Assembly: GCA_044464175.1 (NCBI GenBank)
Contig: JBIQLO010000109.1
Coordinates: forward strand, 1-12,959
Direction: 5' to 3'
From: JBIQLO01 sp044464175
Lineage (GTDB): Bacteria; Planctomycetota; Phycisphaerae; Tepidisphaerales; Tepidisphaeraceae
Length of the DNA stretch: 12,959 nt
Part shown: piece by piece, positions 7,194 to 12,959 of the stretch
Layout: each line of letters opens with the position of its first letter
Position numbering within the stretch: the first letter of the stretch is position 1
Program-made: the position numbers and the translations under genes
Notes under the pieces: model-generated
What the model was told of the DNA's origin: nothing
Databases searched by the model: none
What the model saw: the letters and a program-made list of their open reading frames with translations, nothing else

Positions 7194-7219
7194 CCACGCC
7201 CCCCCTTGAGGAGGGGTGG
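7194..7219. repeat. GC-rich palindromic repeat in the divergent intergenic region
   Basis: The 99-base gap between gdhA and the isomerase gene contains CCCCT (7202-7206), TGAGG, AGGGG (7212-7216), with outer CCA/TGG arms (7194-7196 and 7217-7219). In translation it gives the string PPLLKGGRG, which I have often met in spurious ORFs made by dispersed repeats of this type. No second copy is in this window, so the dispersed nature is inference. Confidence 0.45.
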
Positions 7220-7261
7220 AAACCAGCCTCCTTCCCCGGTGCTTGCGGTCATAGGAAAAAG

Positions 7262-7267
7262 TATTAC
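7262..7267 (+). promoter_or_regulatory. Weak -10-like TATTAC nine bases before the isomerase ATG
   Basis: TATTAC matches TATAAT in four of six bases and ends nine bases before the ATG at 7277, with no Shine-Dalgarno in between (the nearest AGGA is over 20 bases away). No -35 box is evident. It is listed because its position equals that of the stronger boxes at lepB, the HNH operon and the reductase gene. Confidence 0.2.
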
Positions 7268-7276
7268 CGTGATGCC

Positions 7277-8053
7277 ATGCTTTTGGGTATCTGCACGTCC
7301 GTGGAGAACGCGGCCGCCGTCCGCTCGGCCGGCGCCGATTTTGTCGAGGAAAACGTCCAGCGCCTTCTGCAGGGGGAAACACCCGATGGGGAGTGGACCG
7401 CGCCCCCCGCCGCCGCCAGGCCTGCCCGACCCATCCTGGTCGCCAACAGCCTCCTGCCCGGAAAAATCCGCATCACCGGCCCCGATGCCGACCCCGAACT
7501 GCTCCGCACCTACATGACCCGCGTGCTGCCTCGCGCCAAAAAACTGGGCATCAAAACCCTCGTCTTCGGCTCGGGCAAGTCCCGCCAGGTGCCCGAAGGC
7601 TTTGATCGCGCCAAGGCCCGTCGGCAGATTGTCGATTTCGCCTCCATGGCCGCCTCCCTGGCCCAGCAGCACGACGTCATGCTGGTGGTCGAACCTCTGT
7701 GCCGCAAGGAGTGCAACATCCTCAACACCGTGGGCGAGGCCATGGAGTACGTTCAGGAGGTCCACCACCCCAATTTCCAATGCCTGGTGGACTCCTATCA
7801 CTGGTGGGCCGAGCAGGAATCGCTCCAATCCCTCATCAGCGCCGCCCCCTGGATCAGGCACGTCCACGTCGCCGAACGCGACACGCGCCTGGCCCCGGGC
7901 GAAAGCGGCTCCGATTACCGTCCCCTCTTTCGCGTCCTGAAGCAGGCCGGCTACGATGGTCCCATCAGCGTCGAGGCCGTCAACTTCACCAACCTCGCCG
8001 CCGACGGCCCGCGCGCCATGGACTACCTCCGGTCCCAGTGGGAACAGGCGTAA
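7277..8053 (+). CDS. Sugar phosphate isomerase/epimerase (xylose isomerase-like TIM barrel)
   Basis: This is a 258-aa cytoplasmic protein, the usual length for the family. It begins MLLGICTSVENAAAV, a typical first barrel strand; the frame is open further upstream but runs through the intergenic repeat. The expected metal ligands are all present in order: E139 (VVEPL), D172 (LVDSYH), H195/H197 (IRHVHVAE) and E233 (ISVEAVNF). LVFGSG and the PLFRVLKQAGYDGPISVE ending are also family hallmarks. The exact substrate cannot be read from sequence. It stands alone on the plus strand, divergent from gdhA, and its stop codon is separated from the stop codon of the converging reductase gene by one base. 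Confidence 0.88.
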   Translation: MLLGICTSVENAAAVRSAGADFVEENVQRLLQGETPDGEWTAPPAAARPARPILVANSLLPGKIRITGPDADPELLRTYMTRVLPRAKKLGIKTLVFGSGKSRQVPEGFDRAKARRQIVDFASMAASLAQQHDVMLVVEPLCRKECNILNTVGEAMEYVQEVHHPNFQCLVDSYHWWAEQESLQSLISAAPWIRHVHVAERDTRLAPGESGSDYRPLFRVLKQAGYDGPISVEAVNFTNLAADGPRAMDYLRSQWEQA

Positions 8054-8054
8054 A

Positions 8055-9066
8055 TCACCCCCGCTTGAGATTCGTGCTGTGCCCGGGAAAGATATTGGCC
8101 GACGGGTCCAGGTAGTGCTTGGCGTAGTTCACCGCCACCGCCGCCTCCCCGAATCCCGTCGCGATCAGCTTCAGCTTCCCCGGATACGTAATCACATCCC
8201 CCGCCCCGAAAATGCCCGGCCGGCTCGTCTGCATCATCGAATCCACCAGGATCTGCCCCCCCTCCATCTCCAGCCCCCACCCCGCCAGCGCCCCCAGTGA
8301 GCTGACAAACCCGATGTTCACCAGCACCGCCTCCACATCCAGCCGCCGCTCGCCCGCCCCCCGGTTGTCGGCGATGACCGCGTACTCCAGCGCCCCGGTC
8401 CCTCCCACCTCCTTCAGCTCATGAAACGTCTCAATCCGCACCGGCCCCTGGCGCATGCGTTTCACGTTCTGCTCATGCGCCCGAAAACGGTCCGAGCGGT
8501 GAATCAGCGTGATCTCCCGCGCTGACGCCGCCAGCGTGTTGGCCCAGTCCACTGCGCTGTCCCCCCCGCCGACAATCAACAGACGCTTGCCCGCCAGCCT
8601 TTCGGGCGACTCCACGAAGTAGTGAACCCCCCGCCCCTCGAACGCCTCCACCCCCGCCCCCTTCAGCCGCTTGGGCTCAAACGCCCCTACCCCCGCCGCC
8701 ACCAGAATCGTGCGCCCCTCGTCGCACCCCCTCTCGCGTCTGGATGCTGTAAATCCGCGACTCCGGATCATATTTCAGTTCCCGCACCTCCTGTCCCAGC
8801 GCCACGCCCGGCCCGTACGCCATCGCCTGCTCCACCAGCCGCTCCACCAGCTCCTTGGCCAGCACCCTGGGAAACCCCGCCACGTCGTAGATGTACTTTT
8901 CGGGATAAAGCGCGATCAACTGCCCCCCCAGCTGCTCCAGTGAATCCATGATCAGCGTGGACATCCCCCGCAGCCCCGCATAGAAGGCCGCAAACAACCC
9001 CGCCGGCCCGCCGCCCACGATCACCAGGTCCACCGCCTCCCGCGCCTCTTCCGGATTGGTATTCAT
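8055..9066 (-). pseudogene. Ferredoxin--NADP+ reductase, thioredoxin-reductase-like type, split by a one-base frameshift
   Basis: This is an FAD/NADPH flavoprotein that transfers electrons between NADPH and ferredoxin; it closely recalls Bacillus YumC. The N-terminal part (ATG at 9066) has GGGPAG at 18-23, then LGGQL and ALYPEKYIYDVAGFP. The second part has GGGDSAVDWA and HRSDRFRAHE (NADPH phosphate site), GFVSSLG and the FAD-binding GIFGAGDV. No redox CxxC follows GGGDSA, which separates it from thioredoxin reductase. The two parts lie in different frames, joined at the run of five C at 8727-8731. Removing one base gives REGCDEGRTILVAAG and a continuous protein of 336 aa, the normal length. 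Both halves are otherwise intact, so this may be an assembly error, a recent mutation or real slippage. It is last of the pgi-manC-ruvX run and has a -10-like box before its ATG. Confidence 0.88.
8727..8731 (-). other. Frameshift site (G5 run on the coding strand) in the reductase gene
   Basis: On the coding strand the run is GAG-GGGG-TGC with one G too many. Reading with four G in the run restores the flavoprotein frame on both sides exactly. The break falls between the first FAD segment and the NADPH-binding segment. Confidence 0.85.
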
Positions 9067-9075
9067 CGCTGCCCG

Positions 9076-9081
9076 ATCATA
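9076..9081 (-). promoter_or_regulatory. -10-like TATGAT nine bases before the reductase ATG
   Basis: TATGAT (five of six bases of TATAAT) on the minus strand ends nine bases before the ATG at 9066. There is no Shine-Dalgarno and no clear -35 box. It may provide a leaderless transcript separate from the upstream ruvX run. Confidence 0.35.
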
Positions 9082-9094
9082 GACAGGCCGACTC

Positions 9095-9109
9095 CCGGGC
9101 TCCACCCGG
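9095..9109 (-). other. Short GC hairpin between ruvX and the reductase gene
   Basis: CCGGG-TGGAG-CCCGG on the minus strand forms a five-pair all-GC stem with a five-base loop, six bases after the ruvX stop codon. There is no T-run, so it is not a classical intrinsic terminator. It may protect the 3' end or be chance in GC-rich DNA. Confidence 0.25.
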
Positions 9110-9114
9110 TCCTT

Positions 9115-9555
9115 TCACAGCACGATGGGCTGAAGCTCACCATCCAGATATGCCTGCAAGAACCCCGCCGCCGCCAGCGCGTCCAGCCGCTGGCGTTTCT
9201 TCCCCCGCGTCAGGCGCTCCCCCCGCCGCTTGCGGTCAATGAGTTGTTGCTCCGCTGAAAAACTGCTCAGGCGCTCATCCACCAGCACCAGCGCCCGCCC
9301 CACGCGCCGCGACAGCTCCGCCCCCCATGCCGCCGTCGCCCGCGCCGCCGGCCCCACCGTCCCGTCCATGTTCAGCGGAAGCCCCACCACCAGCTGCTCC
9401 ACCCCCTCCCGCTCCACCACCCGGGCGATCAGGTCGGCCCCCTGCTGCGGCGAGGAGATGGTCAACACCTCATACGGTGTGGCGAACCGCCCCCCCTCAT
9501 CGCTCAGCGCCAGCCCGATCCGCTTCCCTCCGAAATCAATGCCCAGCGTGCGCAT
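9115..9555 (-). CDS. ruvX: RuvX/YqgF family putative Holliday junction resolvase (pre-16S rRNA nuclease)
   Basis: This is a 146-aa RNase H-fold protein of normal family length. The hallmarks are GIDFGGKRIG at the N-terminus (first catalytic Asp), VVGLPLNMDGT in the middle, VLVDERLSS (catalytic Glu region), and RLDALAAAGFLQAYL at the end with the last Asp. The family acts in the cytoplasm; it has been linked to Holliday junction resolution and, in E. coli, to 16S rRNA 5'-end maturation. The ATG at 9555 directly precedes RTLGIDFGG and is the only good start, but there is no Shine-Dalgarno; the 13 bases before it are purely C and T. It is 54 bases downstream of the guanylyltransferase gene on the same strand and probably co-transcribed. 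Confidence 0.93.
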   Translation of the reverse strand: MRTLGIDFGGKRIGLALSDEGGRFATPYEVLTISSPQQGADLIARVVEREGVEQLVVGLPLNMDGTVGPAARATAAWGAELSRRVGRALVLVDERLSSFSAEQQLIDRKRRGERLTRGKKRQRLDALAAAGFLQAYLDGELQPIVL

Positions 9556-9609
9556 GAGAGAGGAGAGATGAAAAGAAATCCAACCCCTGTTCCCTGAATT
9601 CTGAACCCG

Positions 9610-10713
9610 TCACTGATACTTGCCCCCGAACTTCTCCTTCACCCGCGCCACCAGTTCCTTGATCCGCTCCGCCTCGCTCTTGGGGCACACCAGCGTCGCA
9701 TCCGGCGTATGCACCACGATCATGTCGCTCACCCCCACCAGCGCCAGCAGGTGCCCCGGCACTTCGCTGATGACGATGTTGTCGTCGCTGTCGATCAGCA
9801 TCGACGCCGGACACTGCTCGGCGTTGTCGTTGGCGTCCATCGGCAGCGTCTCGGCCAGCGACGGCCACGACCCCACGTCCAGCCACTGCACCGGCATCTC
9901 CACCACCACCACCGACGCCTTCCCCTTGCCCTGCGATGCCGGCTCCATCACCGCATAGTCAATGCTGATCTTGGGCAGCTTCGGATACTGCTCCGACAGC
10001 ACCGCCTGCCGCTGCGGCGTGTTCCACGCGGCGGCAATCTTCGCCAGCCCCGCGTGCGATTCCGGCAGGTGGGCGGCCAATTCCCCCAGCACCGTGTCGC
10101 AGCGCCAGACGAACATGCCGCTGTTCCAGTAATAGCGCCCCGACTCCACGTACCGGTCCGCCGTCGGCTTGTCCGGCTTTTCCCGGAACGCCAGCACCTT
10201 GAACGCCCCGCTGAGCCCCGGCAACCCCATCGCCTCCCCGCGGTGGATGTACCCCAGCCCCGTGTGCCCGTGCGTCGGCACGATCCCGAACGTCACCAGC
10301 GCCTCCGGCCGCTGCTGCACCACCTCGAACGCCGTCCGCAACGATTGTTGAAACCGGTCGATCGGCTCGATCACATGGTCCGCCGTCACCACCGCCATCA
10401 CCGCCTCCGGGTCACGGCTCTTCAACACCGCCGCCGAAAAACCGATCGCATTGGCCGTGTCCCGCCCCTCCGGCTCCCCCAGAATGTTCTCCTTCGGCAG
10501 CTCCGGCAGGTTCTCCCGCACCCCCTCGGCGTGGGCCGCGTTGGTACAGACATAAATCCGCTCCGCCGGCAAAACGCCCCGCAGCCGCTCATACGACAGC
10601 TGCAGCAGGCTCTTGCCCCCCAGCACCGGCAGCAGTTGCTTGGGCCGGTCCCGCCGCGACAGCGGCCAAAGCCGCGTTCCCGATCCCCCCGCCATAATGA
10701 CACCGTAATCCAT
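9610..10713 (-). CDS. manC: Mannose-1-phosphate guanylyltransferase
   Basis: This enzyme makes GDP-mannose from mannose-1-phosphate and GTP in the cytoplasm for glycan and polysaccharide synthesis. It is 367 aa, the length of the monofunctional form, without a C-terminal phosphomannose isomerase domain. GGSGTRLWPLSR (9-20) with PKQ (K25) is the nucleotidyltransferase signature. GEPEGRDTANAIG, TADHVIEP, FREKPD, YYWNSGMFVW and WLDVGSW are family motifs in the expected order. I chose the ATG at 10713 (MDYGVIMAGG). The 25 extra codons of the longer open frame are translated inverted repeat. There is no Shine-Dalgarno. It follows pgi on the same strand across the 78-base repeat-containing gap and precedes ruvX. 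The pairing with pgi fits fructose-6-phosphate to GDP-mannose flux, though manA and manB homologues are not in the window. Confidence 0.93.
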   Translation of the reverse strand: MDYGVIMAGGSGTRLWPLSRRDRPKQLLPVLGGKSLLQLSYERLRGVLPAERIYVCTNAAHAEGVRENLPELPKENILGEPEGRDTANAIGFSAAVLKSRDPEAVMAVVTADHVIEPIDRFQQSLRTAFEVVQQRPEALVTFGIVPTHGHTGLGYIHRGEAMGLPGLSGAFKVLAFREKPDKPTADRYVESGRYYWNSGMFVWRCDTVLGELAAHLPESHAGLAKIAAAWNTPQRQAVLSEQYPKLPKISIDYAVMEPASQGKGKASVVVVEMPVQWLDVGSWPSLAETLPMDANDNAEQCPASMLIDSDDNIVISEVPGHLLALVGVSDMIVVHTPDATLVCPKSEAERIKELVARVKEKFGGKYQ

Positions 10714-10714
10714 A

Positions 10715-10790
10715 TCGTGGTCCGTTGTCCGTGGTTCGCTGTCCGTGACGCGTGATCTTCGGACCACGGACCACGGACAACGGACCACGA
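10715..10790. repeat. Perfect 21-base inverted repeat built from a GGACCACG-type motif
   Basis: The left arm 10715-10735 and the right arm 10770-10790 are exact reverse complements (arm core CGTGGTCCGTTGTCCGTGGT), separated by a 34-base loop. The right side is also an internal repetition of GGACCACG/GGACAACG. It fills almost the whole pgi-manC gap, starting one base beyond the pgi stop and ending one base before the manC ATG. Translated, it yields RTTD-type strings that I have often seen in spurious ORFs, suggesting a dispersed repeat. It could fold into a strong RNA hairpin in the pgi-manC transcript. No T-run follows. Confidence 0.85.
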
Positions 10791-10791
10791 A

Positions 10792-12195
10792 TTATACCAA
10801 ATACTTCTTGTCCTTTTTCGCCACCGGCTGGATCTTCTTGCCCAGCTCCGAATACCCCTCCTTGCCCATCAGCGCGTAGGTGGCGTCCTTGCCCAGCTGC
10901 ACCGCCGGCTGATCGAACGTGTTGATCTCCAGCAGCTCCCCCATGTAATGCACCGCGCACTCGTACATGTACAGAAACTGCCCCACCGCCCCCGGCGTGA
11001 TCTCCGGAAACAGCACCGTCATCGTCGGCCGCTGGCTCTCCAGAAGTGCATACTCCGTCCCCAGCTTCTCGCTGTTGATCAGCGTCTGGAAGTTGGAATC
11101 CGCCAGGTACGCCAGCGCCTTGACCTCCTTCATCGACGTCGGAATCGTCACCTTCTGGCCGAACCGCTCCACCTCCAGGAACGTGATCAGCTTGTCGTTG
11201 GGTCCTTCCCGGTAAAGCTGAACCTGCGAATGCTGGTCCGTCGTCCCCAGCGCCTTGATCGGCGTCTGCCCGGCAAAGACATCCTTCCCCGCCAGGTTCT
11301 TCCGCTTGCCCAGGCTCTCGGCCCACAACTGCCGGAACCAGTCCCCCAGCGAATAGAGCGACGTGCTGTAGGGCATCATCACCGTGTTGTGCTTCCCCTT
11401 CCGGCCCAGCAGGTAGTGAATCGCCGCGATCAGCGCCGCCGGGTTCTTCAGAACGTCCCCCTCCTTGCAGCGCTTGTCCATGTCCGCCGCCCCCGCCAGC
11501 AGCGCGTCAATGTCCACCCCGCACATCGCCGCGCTGAACAGCCCCACCGCGCTCATCACGCTGAACCGCCCCCCCACTCCATCCGGCACATCCAGCGTCC
11601 GATATCCCTCAGCGTTGCAGATCTCCCGCAGCGTCCCCTCCTTCGCATCCGTCGTGGCGACGATGTTGTCCTTATATTTCTTCCCCAGCTTCGCCTGAAG
11701 GATGTCCCGGAACAGGATGAACTGCGCCGCCGTCTCGGCCGTCTCCCCGCTTTTGCTCACCACGTTGACGATCGTCTTCTTGAGCTTGGGCGTCACCAGC
11801 TCCACCACGCTCTTGATCTGGTCCGGATCGACATTGTCCAGCACAAACACCTGCGGCCCCGGGCGCGTCCGGTCGCTCATCAGGTTATAGGTGTAGGGGT
11901 TGAGCGCCTGCTGCAGCGCGATGTTCCCCAGGGCGCTGCCCCCGATCCCCAGCACAATCAGCACATCGCACCGGTCACGCAGCTCCTCCACATAGCTGTG
12001 CACGCGATCAATCGTCTCTTCTTCGTAGGGAAGTTCCCGATAGGCAAATTCCCCCGCCTTGCGCCTCTCCGTCATCCGCTTGGTCAGTTCCTTCAGCTTC
12101 GGCGCCAGCCCCTTCAGCTCCTTTTCCTCCACCCCGTGCTCCCGCCCCACCGCTTCCGCTGTCGCATGCTTCCAGTACAAACTCAACCGATCCAT
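10792..12195 (-). CDS. pgi: Glucose-6-phosphate isomerase
   Basis: This cytoplasmic enzyme interconverts glucose-6-phosphate and fructose-6-phosphate. It is 467 aa, the shorter Bacillus-like form. Seen in order are GIGGSALG (83-90), SKSGET (147-152, phosphate binding), GVGGRFSVMSAVG (signature 1), the catalytic-type Glu E293 in LWAESLG, GTTDQHSQ, and FDQPAVQLGK ending in the active-site Lys K436 (signature 2). The start at 12195 is set by AAGGA (12201-12205) five bases upstream; an in-frame TTG six codons earlier is less likely. It is first of a same-strand run with manC, ruvX and the reductase. The 203-base region before it separates it from the PEP-CTERM gene and probably holds its promoter, though I cannot identify a convincing one. 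Confidence 0.95.
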   Translation of the reverse strand: MDRLSLYWKHATAEAVGREHGVEEKELKGLAPKLKELTKRMTERRKAGEFAYRELPYEEETIDRVHSYVEELRDRCDVLIVLGIGGSALGNIALQQALNPYTYNLMSDRTRPGPQVFVLDNVDPDQIKSVVELVTPKLKKTIVNVVSKSGETAETAAQFILFRDILQAKLGKKYKDNIVATTDAKEGTLREICNAEGYRTLDVPDGVGGRFSVMSAVGLFSAAMCGVDIDALLAGAADMDKRCKEGDVLKNPAALIAAIHYLLGRKGKHNTVMMPYSTSLYSLGDWFRQLWAESLGKRKNLAGKDVFAGQTPIKALGTTDQHSQVQLYREGPNDKLITFLEVERFGQKVTIPTSMKEVKALAYLADSNFQTLINSEKLGTEYALLESQRPTMTVLFPEITPGAVGQFLYMYECAVHYMGELLEINTFDQPAVQLGKDATYALMGKEGYSELGKKIQPVAKKDKKYLV

Positions 12196-12255
12196 ATGGT
12201 TCCTTCCCTTCAAGGGTCCACGTCCCGGCGCTCATGGTCCGGCCGCCGACGCCGC

Positions 12256-12277
12256 CGTATGAAGCCCACAGCATACG
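12256..12277. promoter_or_regulatory. Small inverted repeat upstream of pgi
   Basis: CGTATG (12256-12261) and CATACG (12272-12277) are inverted copies separated by ten bases, about 60 bases before the pgi ATG, a position suitable for an operator. The arms are only six bases long, so chance is quite possible. Otherwise the 12196-12398 gap holds nothing I can identify. Confidence 0.2.
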
Positions 12278-12398
12278 ACAAATCCCCCCGCCGGGCTAGT
12301 ACGGCCGGCCCCAAACGCCCGTTGATTCCGACCCGTTCCGGACGTTCGAAATTGAGAAGGGGAACTATGCCGAATGCCCAATGCACCGGTTCAGGCCT

Positions 12399-12959
12399 TC
12401 ACGCCTCCGCCCGCCGCCGTCGCCGCGACAGCACCCCCAGGCCCAGTACGATCAACGCCAGGCTTCCCGGCTCCGGCACCGCATCCACATGCCACGCCAG
12501 TCCAAACGGCGTCGTCGTGTCCCCGCCGAAATTCCAGAGGTAATTCTGCTCCCCCACCTGCAGGATGTACGTCCCGGTCGCCGGCAATGTGAAGTAAAGT
12601 GACTCGCTCGAGTTGTACAGGCTGTCGGAAATCGCCACCAGCGTCGTCGGCGACCAGACATCCCCCACCAGGCTCGCCAGGTAGACCCGCAAATCCAGAT
12701 TGTCAAAACTTCCCCAGGCCGGATGCTCACCCGCGTCGCTCCCCTCAAAATCGTTCGACTCGTGGGCATACCACGTCAGCGTCACCCCGAGCGTCGATCC
12801 GGCCTCCAACGGCGTGCCGATCACATAATTCGCCGTCGCGGTTTGGCCTGTCTGATGCGTGATCTGCCCATAGTCCCACCCCGTCGATGAAACCACCCCG
12901 CCGCTGGAAACCAGCCCCCCCACATCCGCCACGTCATGCGTCCCCCCCGTCGACAAATA
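12399..12959 (-). CDS. Secreted PEP-CTERM protein, C-terminal part only
   Basis: The frame is open to the end of the window (TAT before the TTG at 12956), so the gene starts outside it. 186 residues are visible. The last 26 (12402-12479) are a textbook PEP-CTERM sorting signal: VPEP, a hydrophobic helix (SLALIVLGLGVL) and a basic tail (SRRRRRAEA). Proteins of this type are exported, recognised by an exosortase and anchored or released at the surface. No exosortase is in the window. The rest is beta-rich (LGVTLTWYAHES, FDNLDLRVYLAS, PATGTYILQVGEQN), resembling the jelly-roll domain that follows the catalytic domain of some subtilisin-like proteases. A secreted hydrolase is therefore possible, but no catalytic part is visible. 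It ends 203 bases upstream of the pgi start codon, on the same strand. Confidence 0.88.
   Translation of the reverse strand, partial: YLSTGGTHDVADVGGLVSSGGVVSSTGWDYGQITHQTGQTATANYVIGTPLEAGSTLGVTLTWYAHESNDFEGSDAGEHPAWGSFDNLDLRVYLASLVGDVWSPTTLVAISDSLYNSSESLYFTLPATGTYILQVGEQNYLWNFGGDTTTPFGLAWHVDAVPEPGSLALIVLGLGVLSRRRRRAEA

Noticed and set aside
7209..7214. AGGAGG on the plus strand as a ribosome site of the isomerase
   Set aside because: It lies more than 60 bases before the ATG at 7277 and is part of the palindromic repeat. The nearby GTG frame stops after 12 codons.
7178..7867. N-terminal extension of glutamate dehydrogenase by about 230 residues
   Set aside because: The extra part is antisense to the isomerase gene and crosses the intergenic repeat. 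Without it the protein has exactly the usual family length from the ATG at 7177.
8055..9066. Thioredoxin reductase
   Set aside because: There is no redox-active CxxC, and the motifs fit the ferredoxin-NADP+ reductase branch better.
9567..9609. Third repeat family in the manC-ruvX gap (CCCTG/CTGAACCC-like units)
   Set aside because: The units are short and imperfect and no arms pair well; too weak to list as a repeat.
9709..10755. 348-codon open frame on the plus strand, antisense to manC
   Set aside because: Shadow of the guanylyltransferase gene with a His/Arg-rich, domain-free translation. Part of it is the inverted repeat.
10714..10788. 25-residue N-terminal extension of the mannose-1-phosphate guanylyltransferase
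   Set aside because: It is a translation of the inverted repeat. The family's first strand starts at the ATG at 10713.
10948..12543. 531-codon open frame on the plus strand, antisense to pgi
   Set aside because: pgi is certain by its motifs. The antisense frame is rich in Arg, His, Pro and Gln as expected from GC-rich shadow frames, and it runs through the intergenic region without any recognisable domain.

Overview
The window reads as a stretch of a GC-rich bacterial chromosome, most likely a planctomycete, possibly of the Phycisphaerae type. Three observations support this. The signal peptidase I is very long and carries a CxxC/CxxC insertion between its catalytic Ser and Lys boxes. One secreted protein ends in a PEP-CTERM sorting signal. 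One protein belongs to the SpoIVB-like (S55) family in an otherwise non-sporulator-like context. The assignment is inference from gene content and is not a database result. There is no rRNA, tRNA, CRISPR array, transposase or phage gene.

Layout, left to right. (a) 2-1288 (+): 3' part of an S55/SpoIVB-type protein. (b) 1370-3480 (+): a visibly less GC-rich block with Shine-Dalgarno-led genes: an orphan HsdR-N/PD-(D/E)XK nuclease-like protein, a possible 36-aa ORF, and a tail-anchored Cys-motif/zinc-ribbon protein. This looks like an accessory insertion. (c) 3505-5848 (-): an 80-aa conserved-looking small protein that overlaps an HNH endonuclease by 8 bases, followed by lepB. (d) 5891-7177 (-): glutamate dehydrogenase, divergent from (e) 7277-8053 (+), a sugar phosphate isomerase/epimerase. 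(f) 8055-12195 (-): a same-strand run of pgi, mannose-1-phosphate guanylyltransferase, ruvX and a thioredoxin-reductase-like ferredoxin-NADP+ reductase. The last is split by a one-base homopolymer frameshift. (g) 12399-12959 (-): C-terminal part of a secreted PEP-CTERM protein.

Functional links. Pgi produces fructose-6-phosphate, and the guanylyltransferase makes GDP-mannose from mannose-1-phosphate, so the pair fits glycan precursor supply; the phosphomannose isomerase and mutase steps are not in the window. LepB and the PEP-CTERM protein both concern the exported proteome. Glutamate dehydrogenase and the ferredoxin-NADP+ reductase are nitrogen and redox metabolism.

The most interesting points are: a recurrent arrangement of a TATNAT-like box 7-9 bases before the ATG with no Shine-Dalgarno (possible leaderless transcripts) at several host genes, which the low-GC block genes lack; the small-protein/HNH cassette under a near-consensus promoter; the heavily expanded LepB; two apparently dispersed palindromic repeats, one with a perfect 21-bp inverted repeat; and the exact frameshift site in the reductase. 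I found no large, clearly new system. The HNH cassette and the low-GC nuclease/zinc-ribbon block are the best candidates for one. No gap between genes exceeds about 270 bases.
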